Of a stretch of DNA of 64,000 nucleotides, positions 8,197 to 17,016 are shown piece after piece. A model generated the notes under the pieces. The model ran no database searches and was not told the DNA's origin. It saw only the letters and a program-made list of their open reading frames with translations. Numbering within the stretch: position 1 is the first letter of the stretch; the number at the start of each line of letters is the position of its first letter. This stretch comes from Kaistella sp. (GTDB lineage: Bacteria; Bacteroidota; Bacteroidia; Flavobacteriales; Weeksellaceae). The stretch covers positions 46,219-110,218 of the forward strand of contig JAIBEW010000009.1 of the NCBI GenBank assembly GCA_019459085.1. Reading direction: 5' to 3'. The position numbers and the translations under genes are program-made.

Positions 8197-9069
8197 ATGA
8201 CGAATTTAAAAGGAGTAGGTGTTGCACTGATAACGCCGTTTAATGAAGATTTATCGGTGGATTTTGACGGCCTAACCAAACTTATTGATTTCAATATTGA
8301 AAACGGTGTGAGTTATCTCGTGGCGTTGGGTACAACGGCTGAAGCGGCAACCCTTTCCGAAGATGAAAAAAAGCAGGTAATACAGCACATCATTAAAATC
8401 AACAACAGCAGAGTTCCGTTGGTTTTAGGAATTGGCGGAAACAACACGCTGGAAGTAAAAAAACAGATCGAAAGCACTGATTTATCCGCTTTTGAAGCGG
8501 TTCTTTCGGTTTCGCCTTATTACAACAGGCCGAATCAGGAAGGGCTTTATCAGCATTATAAAATGTTGGCTTCAACCGGAAAAAAAATCATCATCTATAA
8601 TGTTCCGTCCAGAACAGGACAGAATATTGAAGCTTCAACCACCTTGCGTTTGGCTGAAGAATTCCCCAACTTAATCATGATTAAAGAAGCTGCGCCGAAT
8701 ATTCTGCAGTATTTCGATATCTTGAGAAAAAAACCGGAACATTTCAGCTTGGTGTCTGGCGACGATGAATTTACGCTACCCGTAACGCTGGCCGGCGGAA
8801 GTGGGGTGATTTCTGTAATAGGACAGGCTTATCCAAAAGAATTTTCAACAATGGTTCAGCTGGCTTTTGACGGAAAAGTAAAGGAAGCGTATGAAATCCA
8901 TAACCGACTGGTTGAAATAACGCGTTTGATTTTTGCTGAAGGTAATCCTGGCGGAATTAAAACAGTTCTGGCTGAAAAAGGGATGATAAAAAATTATTTG
9001 CGTCTGCCATTAGTACCGTCGAGTGAAGGTTTGCAGGGCCAAATTCGCGATGAAATGAATAAAATTTAA
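8197..9069 (+). CDS. dapA: 4-hydroxy-tetrahydrodipicolinate synthase
   Basis: DapA condenses pyruvate with aspartate semialdehyde in the diaminopimelate/lysine pathway in the cytosol. The TIM-barrel fold is complete at 290 aa. The Schiff-base lysine is K163 in LIMIKEAAPN, and the catalytic tyrosine is Y134 in IIYNVPSRTGQN, with R139 for the substrate carboxylate. The threonine pair is in GTTAEAATLS (T46, T47), where Ala replaces the usual Gly after the threonines. It is transcribed alone from a consensus promoter and is followed by a terminator. Confidence 0.96.
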   Translation: MTNLKGVGVALITPFNEDLSVDFDGLTKLIDFNIENGVSYLVALGTTAEAATLSEDEKKQVIQHIIKINNSRVPLVLGIGGNNTLEVKKQIESTDLSAFEAVLSVSPYYNRPNQEGLYQHYKMLASTGKKIIIYNVPSRTGQNIEASTTLRLAEEFPNLIMIKEAAPNILQYFDILRKKPEHFSLVSGDDEFTLPVTLAGGSGVISVIGQAYPKEFSTMVQLAFDGKVKEAYEIHNRLVEITRLIFAEGNPGGIKTVLAEKGMIKNYLRLPLVPSSEGLQGQIRDEMNKI

Positions 9070-9090
9070 TTTCAGGTTTTTAATATTTTA

Positions 9091-9116
9091 ACTCCGGAGA
9101 TTTTCGGAGTTTTTTC
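9091..9116 (+). terminator. Rho-independent terminator after dapA
   Basis: The stem aactccg/cggagtt encloses an eight-base loop and is followed by six T. It ends just before the following acetyltransferase gene. Confidence 0.75.
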
Positions 9117-9125
9117 TTGCATTTT

Positions 9126-9620
9126 ATGATTCAATTTAAAAAAGCGGTAAAAAACGACATTCCACTTTTCCAGAAACTGGCGGAAGCCTCCTGGCTCAAC
9201 GCCTATGGTGAAATTCTTTCTTCAGAGCAGATCAATTATATGCTCGACACGATGTATTCTGAAGAAGAGATTTTCGTGCACCTTCAAAATCCAAATTATC
9301 AATATTTTTTGATTGATGACGGTGCAGATGATGTTGGTTTTCTGGGTTTTGAAACCCATTATGAAAAACATACCACAAAACTTCACCGCATTTATTTAAT
9401 TCCGGAAGCAAAAGGCAAAGGCATCGGTAAGAAAACAATGGATTTTTTGAAAACAGCCGTCCTGAATCATGGCGACACGAGAATTATCCTGGCGGTAAAC
9501 AAAGCAAACTCTGCAAAAGTTTTCTACGAATCCCAAGGTTTCAGCGTATATGAAGAAGGGGTCTTTGATATTGGGAGCGGATTCGTAATGGATGATTTTT
9601 TGATGGAATACCGCTTTTGA
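9126..9620 (+). CDS. GNAT family N-acetyltransferase
   Basis: This is a single GNAT domain that would transfer an acetyl group from acetyl-CoA to an unknown amine. The acetyl-CoA-binding motif A is LIPEAKGKGIGKKTMDFL (about residues 97-114), followed by the motif B region LAVNKANSAKVFYESQGF. The reading frame extends three codons further to a TTG, but the ATG here fits the family N terminus (MIQFKKAVKNDIPLFQKLA). It starts only about ten bases after the dapA terminator, so its own promoter would have to overlap that hairpin, or it relies on read-through. Confidence 0.88.
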   Translation: MIQFKKAVKNDIPLFQKLAEASWLNAYGEILSSEQINYMLDTMYSEEEIFVHLQNPNYQYFLIDDGADDVGFLGFETHYEKHTTKLHRIYLIPEAKGKGIGKKTMDFLKTAVLNHGDTRIILAVNKANSAKVFYESQGFSVYEEGVFDIGSGFVMDDFLMEYRF

Positions 9621-9932
9621 ATTTTGATTCAGGCTTAAAAAATGATATTTTTGCTAATTATTCCGCAATTACTGCAGTGGGTTTTTCATTTTTCAGAAAT
9701 TTGAATTTCTCCCTTAAATGCTGATAAACTAAGATTCTATAAAAGTATTTTATATCACATATCGTTTTATAGATTTTTTAATCGATTTGCATTATTTTAA
9801 TTAAAAAATTAATAAAAACCGCTAAAAAGGTTTTTAATATAAAATAATATAAAAATAAATATTAATTCCATAAGAAATTTCATTAATAATTTGGTGTACC
9901 TTTGACGCCGGTAATTTTTTTAACATTCATAG
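9621..9932. other. AT-rich intergenic region before AraC-type regulator
   Basis: This 312-base stretch is very AT-rich, with runs of AAT and TAA between 9780 and 9880. I see no open frame of note and no strong terminator hairpin. It holds at least two TAnnTTTG-type boxes, one at 9646-9653 and one at 9897-9904 close to the next gene, and is probably promoter and operator DNA. Confidence 0.5.
9897..9904 (+). promoter_or_regulatory. -7 promoter box of AraC-type regulator gene
   Basis: TACCTTTG matches TAnnTTTG and lies 28 bases before the GTG start. The -33 position holds TTTC rather than TTTG. Confidence 0.5.
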
Positions 9933-10490
9933 GTGAAAATATTTGTAAAGTTCGATTTCAATTCCGTTTGCAAAAAGGTGCTCGAAGATCAGCTAAATTC
10001 TTTGGACCTTAAATACAGGTCTTCGAGTTTTGGGGAAGTTGAATTTTTGGATCCCGTTTCGAAAGAGCAGATCGAAATGCTCAAAAGCAGTCTTAGTGAA
10101 TATGGCATTGAGATTCTTGAAAATCAAAAATCGGCACTCGTTCAGAGAATTAAAGATGTAATTACCGAAATGGTATTTTCGGAAGTTGATGTTAACGTTA
10201 AAGCCTCCGTTTATCTGGCTGATAAACTCAACCACAGTTACGGCTATCTTTCCAATTTATTCTCCGAAGTCACCTATACCTCCATTGAGAATTTTATTAT
10301 TTTACAGAAAATAGAACACGCAAAAAACCTTATCATAAACAGTGAACTGACGCTGACGGAAATTGCCTACCGCCTAAGTTATTCCAGTGTAGCGCATCTC
10401 AGTACCCAATTCAAAAACACAACAGGCTTTACTCCCTCGCAATTTCAGAAACTGATTGCGAAAAGACGGGAACTGGCCAATAAAAAATAG
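9933..10490 (+). CDS. AraC-type helix-turn-helix transcriptional regulator
   Basis: The C-terminal 85 or so residues form an AraC/XylS DNA-binding domain. The second helix-turn-helix is LTEIAYRLSYSSVAHLSTQFKNTTGFTPSQFQ (written here in part as the family signature). The first contains SVYLADKLNHSYGYLSNLFSE. The N-terminal 65 residues (MKIFVKFDFNSVCKKVLE onwards) alternate strands and helices like a small ferredoxin-like fold, not the usual cupin, and I do not know a ligand. It starts with GTG: no ATG lies in frame nearby, and a promoter box sits just upstream. It precedes the response regulator by 32 bases and may belong to the same transcription unit as the light-sensing genes. Confidence 0.85.
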   Translation: MKIFVKFDFNSVCKKVLEDQLNSLDLKYRSSSFGEVEFLDPVSKEQIEMLKSSLSEYGIEILENQKSALVQRIKDVITEMVFSEVDVNVKASVYLADKLNHSYGYLSNLFSEVTYTSIENFIILQKIEHAKNLIINSELTLTEIAYRLSYSSVAHLSTQFKNTTGFTPSQFQKLIAKRRELANKK

Positions 10491-10522
10491 AAATACGCTT
10501 TTTATACCTCTCTTAGAATATC

Positions 10523-10975
10523 ATGAACAAAGAATATATCCACATTATTTTAGCAGATGATGATGAAGATGACCGACACTTTTTCACCGATGCTTTCAAT
10601 GAACTTAAAATGTCGACAAAAGTGCAGACCTTTAAAGACGGCGTGGAACTTCTTGACTATCTGAACGCAAAAGATTCCATCCTCCCGCAACTCCTTTTTT
10701 TGGATCTGAACATGCCGAAAAAAAACGGGATGCAATGCCTTAAAGAAATAAAGTCAAATCCCAGATTCAGTAATATCGCTATCGCCATTTATTCCACTTC
10801 TTCTACAGAAGAGCATATTGAAGAAACGTTTTTGCAAGGCGCCAATATTTACATCAAGAAACCCAACGATTTCAAAATTTTAAAAAAAATACTTGCTGAT
10901 GTAGTTACGATCAACTGGCAGTATCATACTTCCGGCCTTAATAAGGATAATTTTTTATTAAGATATAACGGATGA
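10523..10975 (+). CDS. Rcp1-like single-domain response regulator
   Basis: This is a stand-alone receiver domain of 150 aa with no output domain. The acidic pocket is DDDEDD (D12-D17), the phosphoacceptor is D61 in LFLDLNMP, the switch residue is S91 in AIYSTSS, and the conserved lysine is K113 in IKKP. The DDDEDDR opening and C-terminal extension resemble the Rcp1 class, which in cyanobacteria takes phosphate from phytochrome Cph1. Its stop overlaps the start of the following histidine kinase gene by four bases, and a bacteriophytochrome gene follows, so both kinases are candidate partners. Output would be through protein contacts. Confidence 0.9.
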   Translation: MNKEYIHIILADDDEDDRHFFTDAFNELKMSTKVQTFKDGVELLDYLNAKDSILPQLLFLDLNMPKKNGMQCLKEIKSNPRFSNIAIAIYSTSSTEEHIEETFLQGANIYIKKPNDFKILKKILADVVTINWQYHTSGLNKDNFLLRYNG

Positions 10976-12756
10976 GAATTTGGAATTTCAAAAAATCCTC
11001 TTTTTATCTTATTTTAATCTTTGTTGCATCTGCAGCATTGATTTTCTTTTTAATGGGTTTAACCTACAAACAACTTGAAAAACTTTCCCACAATACCAAT
11101 TACGTAAACAGCTCCTATGAAGTTTCTCTGACGCTGGAGAGAATTTACACCCATGTAAAGGATGTAGAAATGCTGAGGAGAGAATACATCCTTACTCATG
11201 ATGCTGCTATAAAAACGCAGATTGACTTAACGAATGTAGATATTGAAACCGGTTTTAGACAATTGAGAAGGGAAATTAAGAATAATCCTAAACAGAAACG
11301 GAATGCAGAGATCTTATATGCATATGTACAGGAGAAATATGTAATTGTGCATAAAGTTTTCCAAACAGATTTCAGCAAGGATGATCCGTATAAACTGAAG
11401 CGGGATCTTTTGGCAGGAAATTATGTGATGGCGGACATCAGAGGTAAGATCATTGAAATGCTCGCGATTGAAAATAGTCTTTTAAAAAAGAGGAAAAATG
11501 AATTCAATATTACCCAGCAGTCAACTCCTCTTTTCATCTATTTAATTTCCCTGTTGGCATTAGGCCTTCTGGCGTTTGCGTTCTTTAGAATTTTTACCGA
11601 TGTCCAGGAGCAGGAAAAGGCAAACAGCAGGCTCCAAATCGCTTTGAATGCATCAAATCTTGCAGAGATAGTCGGTGGTTTTGGCGTTTGGATTCTTAAT
11701 CTGGAAAATCAGACCTATCAGTTTTCCGATAATCAGTACCGCCTTTTGGGTTATCAGCCGCAGGAATTCAGGGCTAATTTTGAGTTTTTACTCAAACATG
11801 TTCATCCTGAAGATCAGGAGGAAATGCGACAAAAAATGAAGACACTTACGGGGCAGCCAGATTCAACCCCTTTTGTATTCAGAGTTCATAAAAAAGACGG
11901 GTCGCTGCGCTATTTTCAGACAACCGGGCGAATCGTCAACCTAAAAACCGGTGAGAAAGTTTTTCTCGGAATCACTGCTGATATTACCCATGAAATTGAT
12001 TCTACGCTAAGGCTCGAGGAGCAGAACCGCACTCTGGAGGCCAACAATCAGGAGTTAATGGCTTTCAATTATGTGGCAAGCCACGATTTGCAGGAACCAC
12101 TGCGAAAAATTGAGACCTTTATTTCAAGACTCAAAGAAAAAGACGGTACAAATCTGTCCGAATCCGGGAAGAATTTTCTAGAGAAAATGCACAGTTCCGC
12201 TGGAAGAATGCGCACGCTTATTGAAGATCTCCTTCTGTTTTCACGAACCACCCGGGCGGAAAAGGTTTTTGAAAATACAGATCTCAACAGTCTGATGCAT
12301 CATGCGCAGGAAGAACTTCAGCAAATGATCGAAGAAAAAAAGGCCGTGATCTCTGTTGAAAAGCTTCCGGTTATGGAGGTAATTCCTTTTCAGGTTCAGC
12401 AGCTTTTTATTAATCTTCTGAACAATTCACTCAAATACTGCAAGGAGGAAGTTCCGACCTTTATTGGGGTAAAACACGAAGTCGTGAACAGCAAGGATGA
12501 GGTTGTGCTTCCTAATAATAACCAAACATATCATAAATTTGTTTTTTCAGATAACGGAATTGGTTTCGAACAACAGTATGCCGAGAAAATCTTTGATGTT
12601 TTCAACCGTCTGCACAGCCGAGACGATTATGACGGCACCGGAATTGGGCTGGCGGTGTGTAAGAAAATTGTGGAAAATCACAAAGGGTATATTTTTGCCA
12701 GAAGTGAGCCGCTTTGCGGAGCTGTATTCACCGTTTATCTACCCGAAAAGCGTTGA
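10972..12756 (+). CDS. CHASE3-PAS sensor histidine kinase
   Basis: The order of parts is: membrane segment 11-30, a CHASE3-like periplasmic helical domain (about 35-180), a second membrane segment 186-207, a PAS domain (about 222-345), a HisKA dimerisation domain with the phosphorylated histidine H371 in VASHDLQEPLRKIE, and a HATPase domain with N-box NNSLKYCKE, G1 box SDNGIGF and G2 box DGTGIGLAV. There is no attached receiver, and the four-base overlap with the upstream receiver gene makes that receiver the likely partner. The signal sensed by CHASE3 domains is generally unknown. A 42-base gap separates it from the phytochrome gene. Confidence 0.92.
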   Translation: MRIWNFKKSSFYLILIFVASAALIFFLMGLTYKQLEKLSHNTNYVNSSYEVSLTLERIYTHVKDVEMLRREYILTHDAAIKTQIDLTNVDIETGFRQLRREIKNNPKQKRNAEILYAYVQEKYVIVHKVFQTDFSKDDPYKLKRDLLAGNYVMADIRGKIIEMLAIENSLLKKRKNEFNITQQSTPLFIYLISLLALGLLAFAFFRIFTDVQEQEKANSRLQIALNASNLAEIVGGFGVWILNLENQTYQFSDNQYRLLGYQPQEFRANFEFLLKHVHPEDQEEMRQKMKTLTGQPDSTPFVFRVHKKDGSLRYFQTTGRIVNLKTGEKVFLGITADITHEIDSTLRLEEQNRTLEANNQELMAFNYVASHDLQEPLRKIETFISRLKEKDGTNLSESGKNFLEKMHSSAGRMRTLIEDLLLFSRTTRAEKVFENTDLNSLMHHAQEELQQMIEEKKAVISVEKLPVMEVIPFQVQQLFINLLNNSLKYCKEEVPTFIGVKHEVVNSKDEVVLPNNNQTYHKFVFSDNGIGFEQQYAEKIFDVFNRLHSRDDYDGTGIGLAVCKKIVENHKGYIFARSEPLCGAVFTVYLPEKR

Positions 12757-12798
12757 TGTTTTTTGCAGGTAATCAATAATTTTTGCTAATTTAGTATA

Positions 12799-15015
12799 AT
12801 GAATTTTACAGCCTGCCACGAAGAGGAAATCCACATTCCTGGCCACATACAGAGCTTTGGCTTTCTACTCGGTTTGGATGCGGCCACGAAGACTGTGAAA
12901 TTTTACAGTGAAAATTTACGCTTGCTGTTCAATCTGCAGGAAGAAATCTTCGGGAAAACCATCGAAGAGCTTGCCGGTACTTTCCCACAGCTTATCGATT
13001 CTGGAGTCCTTGCAAAAATCAACGAGAACACTGGTGAAGAATATGACTGGAATATCTTTAAAATCAGCGTCAAGTGGGATTTTTTTCACTGTATCATGTA
13101 CAGGATTGGAGAAAATATATTTATAGAATTCGAAAAAATTATCGAACACCTGACCGTTAGAAGTTACATTTTTTCGAAATACGGAAAGGTAGGAACACCG
13201 GACAGTTCACAGAAGATCTGGAATAAACTCCTGGATTCGGTAGTAGAATTGGTAGATTATGACCGCGTGATGGTGTATAAGTTTCTTCCCGACGGCAGTG
13301 GCAAAGTGGTTGCCGAAAAAATCAAGGACGGTATGGAAAGTTATCTGCACCTTCATTATCCGGAATCTGATATCCCAAGACAAGCACGCGAACTGTATCT
13401 CATGAAGAAAAATCGGCTTTTCTGCAATGTTTATGAAGAACCTGTACGGATTCTCTCCAACACCGAAAAAAAAATTGATCTCACTTATTGTTCAGTACGG
13501 GCCATGTCGCCGATTCACGGACAATATCTTAAGAATATGGGGGTATCATCCAGCTTCAGCACCTCTATTATCGTTGAAAATAAACTTTGGGGATTAATAT
13601 CCTGCCTAAACAAAGAACCAAAACATATTGATATGGTGAACAGGGTGCGTGCGGAAGTTCTCACTTTTATGACGGCGAATAATTATTACGCCTTCAAAAT
13701 AGAACAAAAACACAAGGACAGTATTGATCTCAGCAACAGAACTGCGGAACTGAAAACAGAGTTTTTAAAATATGACAATTTAAAGGACTCACTCTTTAAC
13801 AATATCGAACTGATTAAAAATACGGTCAGTTCTGATGGTTTGGCCATCATTACCGGTGGCGATTTAAAAACTTTCGGCGATGTTCCTGATGCGGAAACTG
13901 TTTACCGAATCAGCGAGTGGGTGATTTCCCATTCAGATGAGAATATTTATTCAAACTCCTCATTTCTAAAACAGCACAAAATAGATTTGGGTCTCGGCGA
14001 AAATGCTGCTGGAATTTTAGCCGCAAAATGGTACACTGCCAACAACGAAATGCTGATTTGGTTTCGCAAGGAGTACGATGAGCACGTTAAATGGGCAGGC
14101 TATGAACATAAGCAAGCCGAAAAAGTAAATTACTATGGCGACGAGCGCCTGATGTTCTCTCCGAGAAAATCCTTTGAGGTTTTTCTGGAAGAAATAAAAG
14201 GAAAATCCAAACTGTGGCAGGACAAAGATCTTGTGGCAGCAGAAAGAGTTTTGTCGTTTATCCTAGAGACCTCCTACAATCAAACCGTTAAGGTTAAAGA
14301 ACTCAATGAGACCCTCAAAAATCTGAATAAGGAACTGGAGAGCTATTCCTTCACCATTTCCCACGATCTTGCAACACCGCTTTCCCTTATTAAAATGAAT
14401 GCACAGATGCTGAGCAATGCCTATCCCGAAGATCCCAGGATTAAGGATCAAATGCTTAAGATTACTCGGGAAATTGACGGAATGGAAGTGATGATGCGCA
14501 ATATTCTGGAACTGAGCCGCGTGAAAAATGCTGATCTGAAACTGGAAAGGGTTCCAACAGAACAAATTCTCCGGAAAATTTCCTACGACGCTAAGCTGAG
14601 CTTCAAAAGCGAGCATGCTGACGTGATTTTCAATAGCTTTCCTGATGTTTTGGCCGATAAAACCATGCTCTATCAGGTTTTTCTGAACATCATCAATAAT
14701 GCGGTAAAGTACTCGTCGCACGGGGAAAAGCCACAGATTACAATCACCGGAACGGAAGAAAATGACCGCGTGGTGTATGCAGTATCGGATAACGGTATCG
14801 GCATCAGCGAAGAAGACAGTGAAAAAATGTTCAAAGTTTTCAGCAGAATGGATAATGCAAAGGTTTTCGAAGGCAGTGGAGTCGGGCTTTCAATCGTTGA
14901 TAGAACAATGAAAAGATTGGGCGGCAGTGTGACCTACGAAAGCAGAATTAATGAGGGTTCCACCTTTTACCTGACCTTCCAGAAACCTTCCATAAATGAT
15001 ATCAGAACTTCTTAA
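12799..15015 (+). CDS. bphP: Bacteriophytochrome histidine kinase
   Basis: This is a red/far-red photoreceptor kinase with the canonical PAS-GAF-PHY-HisKA-HATPase order in 738 aa. The biliverdin attachment cysteine is C6, in CHEEEIHIPGHIQSFG, aligned with the N-terminal Cys of bacterial phytochromes. The GAF domain carries the PESDIP motif (D191) and H240 in MSPIHGQYLKNMGV. The PHY tongue keeps PRKSFE (455-460), and the kinase H is H522 in TISHDLATPLS. N, G1 and G2 boxes (NIINNAVKY, SDNGIGIS, EGSGVGLSI) are intact. It has no membrane segment and should be cytosolic. The heme oxygenase gene downstream overlaps its last 20 bases, a strong sign that the chromophore is made in step with it. Confidence 0.95.
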   Translation: MNFTACHEEEIHIPGHIQSFGFLLGLDAATKTVKFYSENLRLLFNLQEEIFGKTIEELAGTFPQLIDSGVLAKINENTGEEYDWNIFKISVKWDFFHCIMYRIGENIFIEFEKIIEHLTVRSYIFSKYGKVGTPDSSQKIWNKLLDSVVELVDYDRVMVYKFLPDGSGKVVAEKIKDGMESYLHLHYPESDIPRQARELYLMKKNRLFCNVYEEPVRILSNTEKKIDLTYCSVRAMSPIHGQYLKNMGVSSSFSTSIIVENKLWGLISCLNKEPKHIDMVNRVRAEVLTFMTANNYYAFKIEQKHKDSIDLSNRTAELKTEFLKYDNLKDSLFNNIELIKNTVSSDGLAIITGGDLKTFGDVPDAETVYRISEWVISHSDENIYSNSSFLKQHKIDLGLGENAAGILAAKWYTANNEMLIWFRKEYDEHVKWAGYEHKQAEKVNYYGDERLMFSPRKSFEVFLEEIKGKSKLWQDKDLVAAERVLSFILETSYNQTVKVKELNETLKNLNKELESYSFTISHDLATPLSLIKMNAQMLSNAYPEDPRIKDQMLKITREIDGMEVMMRNILELSRVKNADLKLERVPTEQILRKISYDAKLSFKSEHADVIFNSFPDVLADKTMLYQVFLNIINNAVKYSSHGEKPQITITGTEENDRVVYAVSDNGIGISEEDSEKMFKVFSRMDNAKVFEGSGVGLSIVDRTMKRLGGSVTYESRINEGSTFYLTFQKPSINDIRTS

Positions 15016-15541
15016 AACGGAAACCAAAGACCTGCACGACCGTGTGGAAGCGAAATTCAAATCTCATAAAATTTTTACCGGAACTTTTAGTGAAGATGAT
15101 TACAGAACTTTGCTGTATTCCAACTACCTTCTTCATGATCACTTTGAGAACAAGGTGTTCAGCCTGCTTTCTCCAAATTTTTCCGATAAACTTCAACTCC
15201 CGAAGCGTGCAAAGCTAAAATTAATCGAAGCGGATTTAAAATTTCTGAATTTTCCTGTACAAAGTCCGAACATTTCAGTTTCCATTGAAAACGAAGCGCA
15301 GGCAATGGGTATTCTTTATGTAATGGAAGGCTCCACTTTGGGAGGAAATGTGATTGCGAAACAGTTGACCAAACTCCCGCAGTTCGTGTCGGTTCAGTTC
15401 AATTATTTCGGCGTATACAAAGATCAAACAGGTTCCCGCTGGAAAGAATTTAAATCGGTTTTAGATTCCGAATTTTCGGGAGAATATCCCGATGTTCTGA
15501 AAGGCGTTCAGACAGCCTATTTGCTGCTGCTGCAGAGCTAA
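14996..15541 (+). CDS. Biliverdin-producing heme oxygenase
   Basis: This bacterial heme oxygenase of 181 aa would open heme to biliverdin, iron and CO. The proximal heme ligand is H14 in LLKTETKDLHDRVEAKF. The distal helix with its flexible glycines is ILYVMEGSTLGGNVIAKQL (about 103-121). The length is typical of BphO/HmuO-type enzymes. The ATG lies inside the last codons of the phytochrome gene in another frame, so translation is probably coupled. The neighbour implies that its main product use is phytochrome chromophore supply, though a role in iron release from heme cannot be excluded. Confidence 0.92.
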   Translation: MISELLKTETKDLHDRVEAKFKSHKIFTGTFSEDDYRTLLYSNYLLHDHFENKVFSLLSPNFSDKLQLPKRAKLKLIEADLKFLNFPVQSPNISVSIENEAQAMGILYVMEGSTLGGNVIAKQLTKLPQFVSVQFNYFGVYKDQTGSRWKEFKSVLDSEFSGEYPDVLKGVQTAYLLLLQS

Positions 15542-15803
15542 ATACCTGAGGTGAACTGTAATTGTGTAATTTTATGTATAAATTATATAAAACGTTCCCG
15601 CAAAATTTATACATCTTTGTCCTGAATTGCACCATCTTGAATAAATTTGATTTTTTAATCATTTCGTATTAAGTGTTTGGAAAGCGCAGTGTTCTTTAAA
15701 AGTATTTCTCAGATAAATAGAAACTCTACGATACAAGTACTAAATGCTGTAATACGGATATCGGCTTGATTCGGAATTCTAGCAGCGCATATGTATACCG
15801 GTT

Positions 15804-15959
15804 ATGAATACTCGAATTTATTACTGCCTGTCAGTTTTTTTTCTGTTAATTTGGTTTTTGGGATACATTTTTTTTGATCTCGGAGGTTCAATTCATTACG
15901 TTTTTCTCATTGGAGTTTTATTTATCATTTTTAAACTGGGGAAGGATCATAAAAGCTGA
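15804..15959 (+). CDS. Small lmo0937-family-like membrane protein, 51 aa
   Basis: A 51-codon open frame runs from ATG to TGA and encodes two hydrophobic segments separated by a short loop: CLSVFFLLIWFLGYIFF, then DLGGSIHYVFLIGVLFIIFKL. The pattern of a first helix, a (F)xLGGxIH turn and a second helix matches the lmo0937/DUF5670 group of tiny membrane proteins as I know them. The function is unknown, and members are often stress-associated. It sits 262 bases after the heme oxygenase gene and 29 bases before another small membrane protein gene on the same strand. Confidence 0.75.
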   Translation: MNTRIYYCLSVFFLLIWFLGYIFFDLGGSIHYVFLIGVLFIIFKLGKDHKS

Positions 15960-15988
15960 AGTACAAATAATACAATAAATATTAAGAA

Positions 15989-16225
15989 ATGACAAAATTT
16001 AAATTGAAATTAGAAACATTCGCAATCTGTTTGCTTGCAGTTTTTTTCGGAGTTAGAACTTTTGCCCAGGAAAGCACCCCTGACTTAAAGGTTGATGTTG
16101 ATGTAGACAAAGGTGGTGATGCAATGGGAGGCGACTGGATGAGCAGCCCGCTGGTTTGGGTAATCGGCGCGTTGGTATTGATTTTAATTATTGCTTTGGT
16201 AGCCCGCGGTAATAACAACAAATAA
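15989..16225 (+). CDS. Small exported membrane protein, 78 aa, unknown
   Basis: The N terminus is a signal peptide (about 1-27, ending FGVRTFAQ). A short acidic stretch with alternating Val and Asp follows (DLKVDVDVDKGGDAMGGDW), then one membrane segment (SPLVWVIGALVLILIIALVA) and a tail RGNNNK. I do not know its function. Similar short signal-plus-TM proteins are common in flavobacterial genomes. A terminator follows it, and the small lmo0937-like gene precedes it, so the two may form a short unit. Confidence 0.7.
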   Translation: MTKFKLKLETFAICLLAVFFGVRTFAQESTPDLKVDVDVDKGGDAMGGDWMSSPLVWVIGALVLILIIALVARGNNNK

Positions 16226-16248
16226 TCATCATTCTCACTTAAATAGCA

Positions 16249-16279
16249 AGCACAGGAAATTTTTTCTGTGTTTTTTTTA
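16249..16279 (+). terminator. Rho-independent terminator
   Basis: The inverted repeat cacag/ctgtg with inner AAA/TTT pairing is followed by eight T. It follows the small exported protein gene. Confidence 0.65.
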
Positions 16280-16315
16280 TGCTCGGAATAATGGATAAAA
16301 TTGTACTTTGGTAAA

Positions 16316-17014
16316 ATGAAAAAAATACTGCCCTTCATTACATTGCTGGTTGGACTTTATGCCTGTGCACAGGTTAAAGGCGTAACCGAGGACGGAAATG
16401 ATGTGATTCTGTTTGATGACGGAACCTGGAAATTTGTTAATGAAAGCGATGCGCAGACTTTGGAAAAAATTGATGAAAACCCCGCAGTTTTTGGGAAAAG
16501 TAAGGACCAGTCTGCTCTGCTAAAAAGCAGCAGGCTCGATGCAGGACTCTATTACAATCCTAAAAAATGGAGAATCTCTTCGCAGGCAGTCGGTTCGCAT
16601 ATCGAATATTTTTTAAGAGATAAGAATGCCGAGAATCCACTGTTCGGATTCATGACCACGGAAAAACTGCAGATTACCGATCTTAAAAGTTTAAAAAACC
16701 TGATGTTGGCAAACATCCAGAGAAATGTTGATTTTTTTCGTCTCAAACAATCAGAGTACCGCACAGTAAACGGTCTTAAAGTTCTTTATTTACGATATGC
16801 AGCCAATGTTAAAGGTTTGGATTTTGAATATGGAACGTATTATTATCTCACCAATTCCGGTTATTGTGCGGTAGTTTTTTACAGTGCACAAAGTGAATTT
16901 GAAAAAAATTCTGCAGCAGCCGAACAGTTTTTAAATGGCATCGTAAAAGCAGAAAAACAGAAACCAACCGAAGTTATTTATACTTCCCCGCCGCCGCCAA
17001 TGCGACCGAATTAA
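16316..17014 (+). CDS. Secreted hypothetical protein, 232 aa
   Basis: The protein starts with a signal peptide (MKKILPFITLLVGLYACAQ) that contains a possible lipobox-like Cys. A short motif VKGVTEDGNDVILFDDGTWKF follows, of the kind found in many Bacteroidota envelope proteins (an SH3-like 'DGTW' strand pair). The remainder forms an alpha/beta domain I do not recognise, ending in a Pro-rich tail (SPPPPMRPN). I chose the internal ATG because the longer frame begins at TTG and adds five residues before the signal peptide. It converges on recG with a two-base gap. Confidence 0.75.
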   Translation: MKKILPFITLLVGLYACAQVKGVTEDGNDVILFDDGTWKFVNESDAQTLEKIDENPAVFGKSKDQSALLKSSRLDAGLYYNPKKWRISSQAVGSHIEYFLRDKNAENPLFGFMTTEKLQITDLKSLKNLMLANIQRNVDFFRLKQSEYRTVNGLKVLYLRYAANVKGLDFEYGTYYYLTNSGYCAVVFYSAQSEFEKNSAAAEQFLNGIVKAEKQKPTEVIYTSPPPPMRPN

Positions 17015-17016
17015 CG

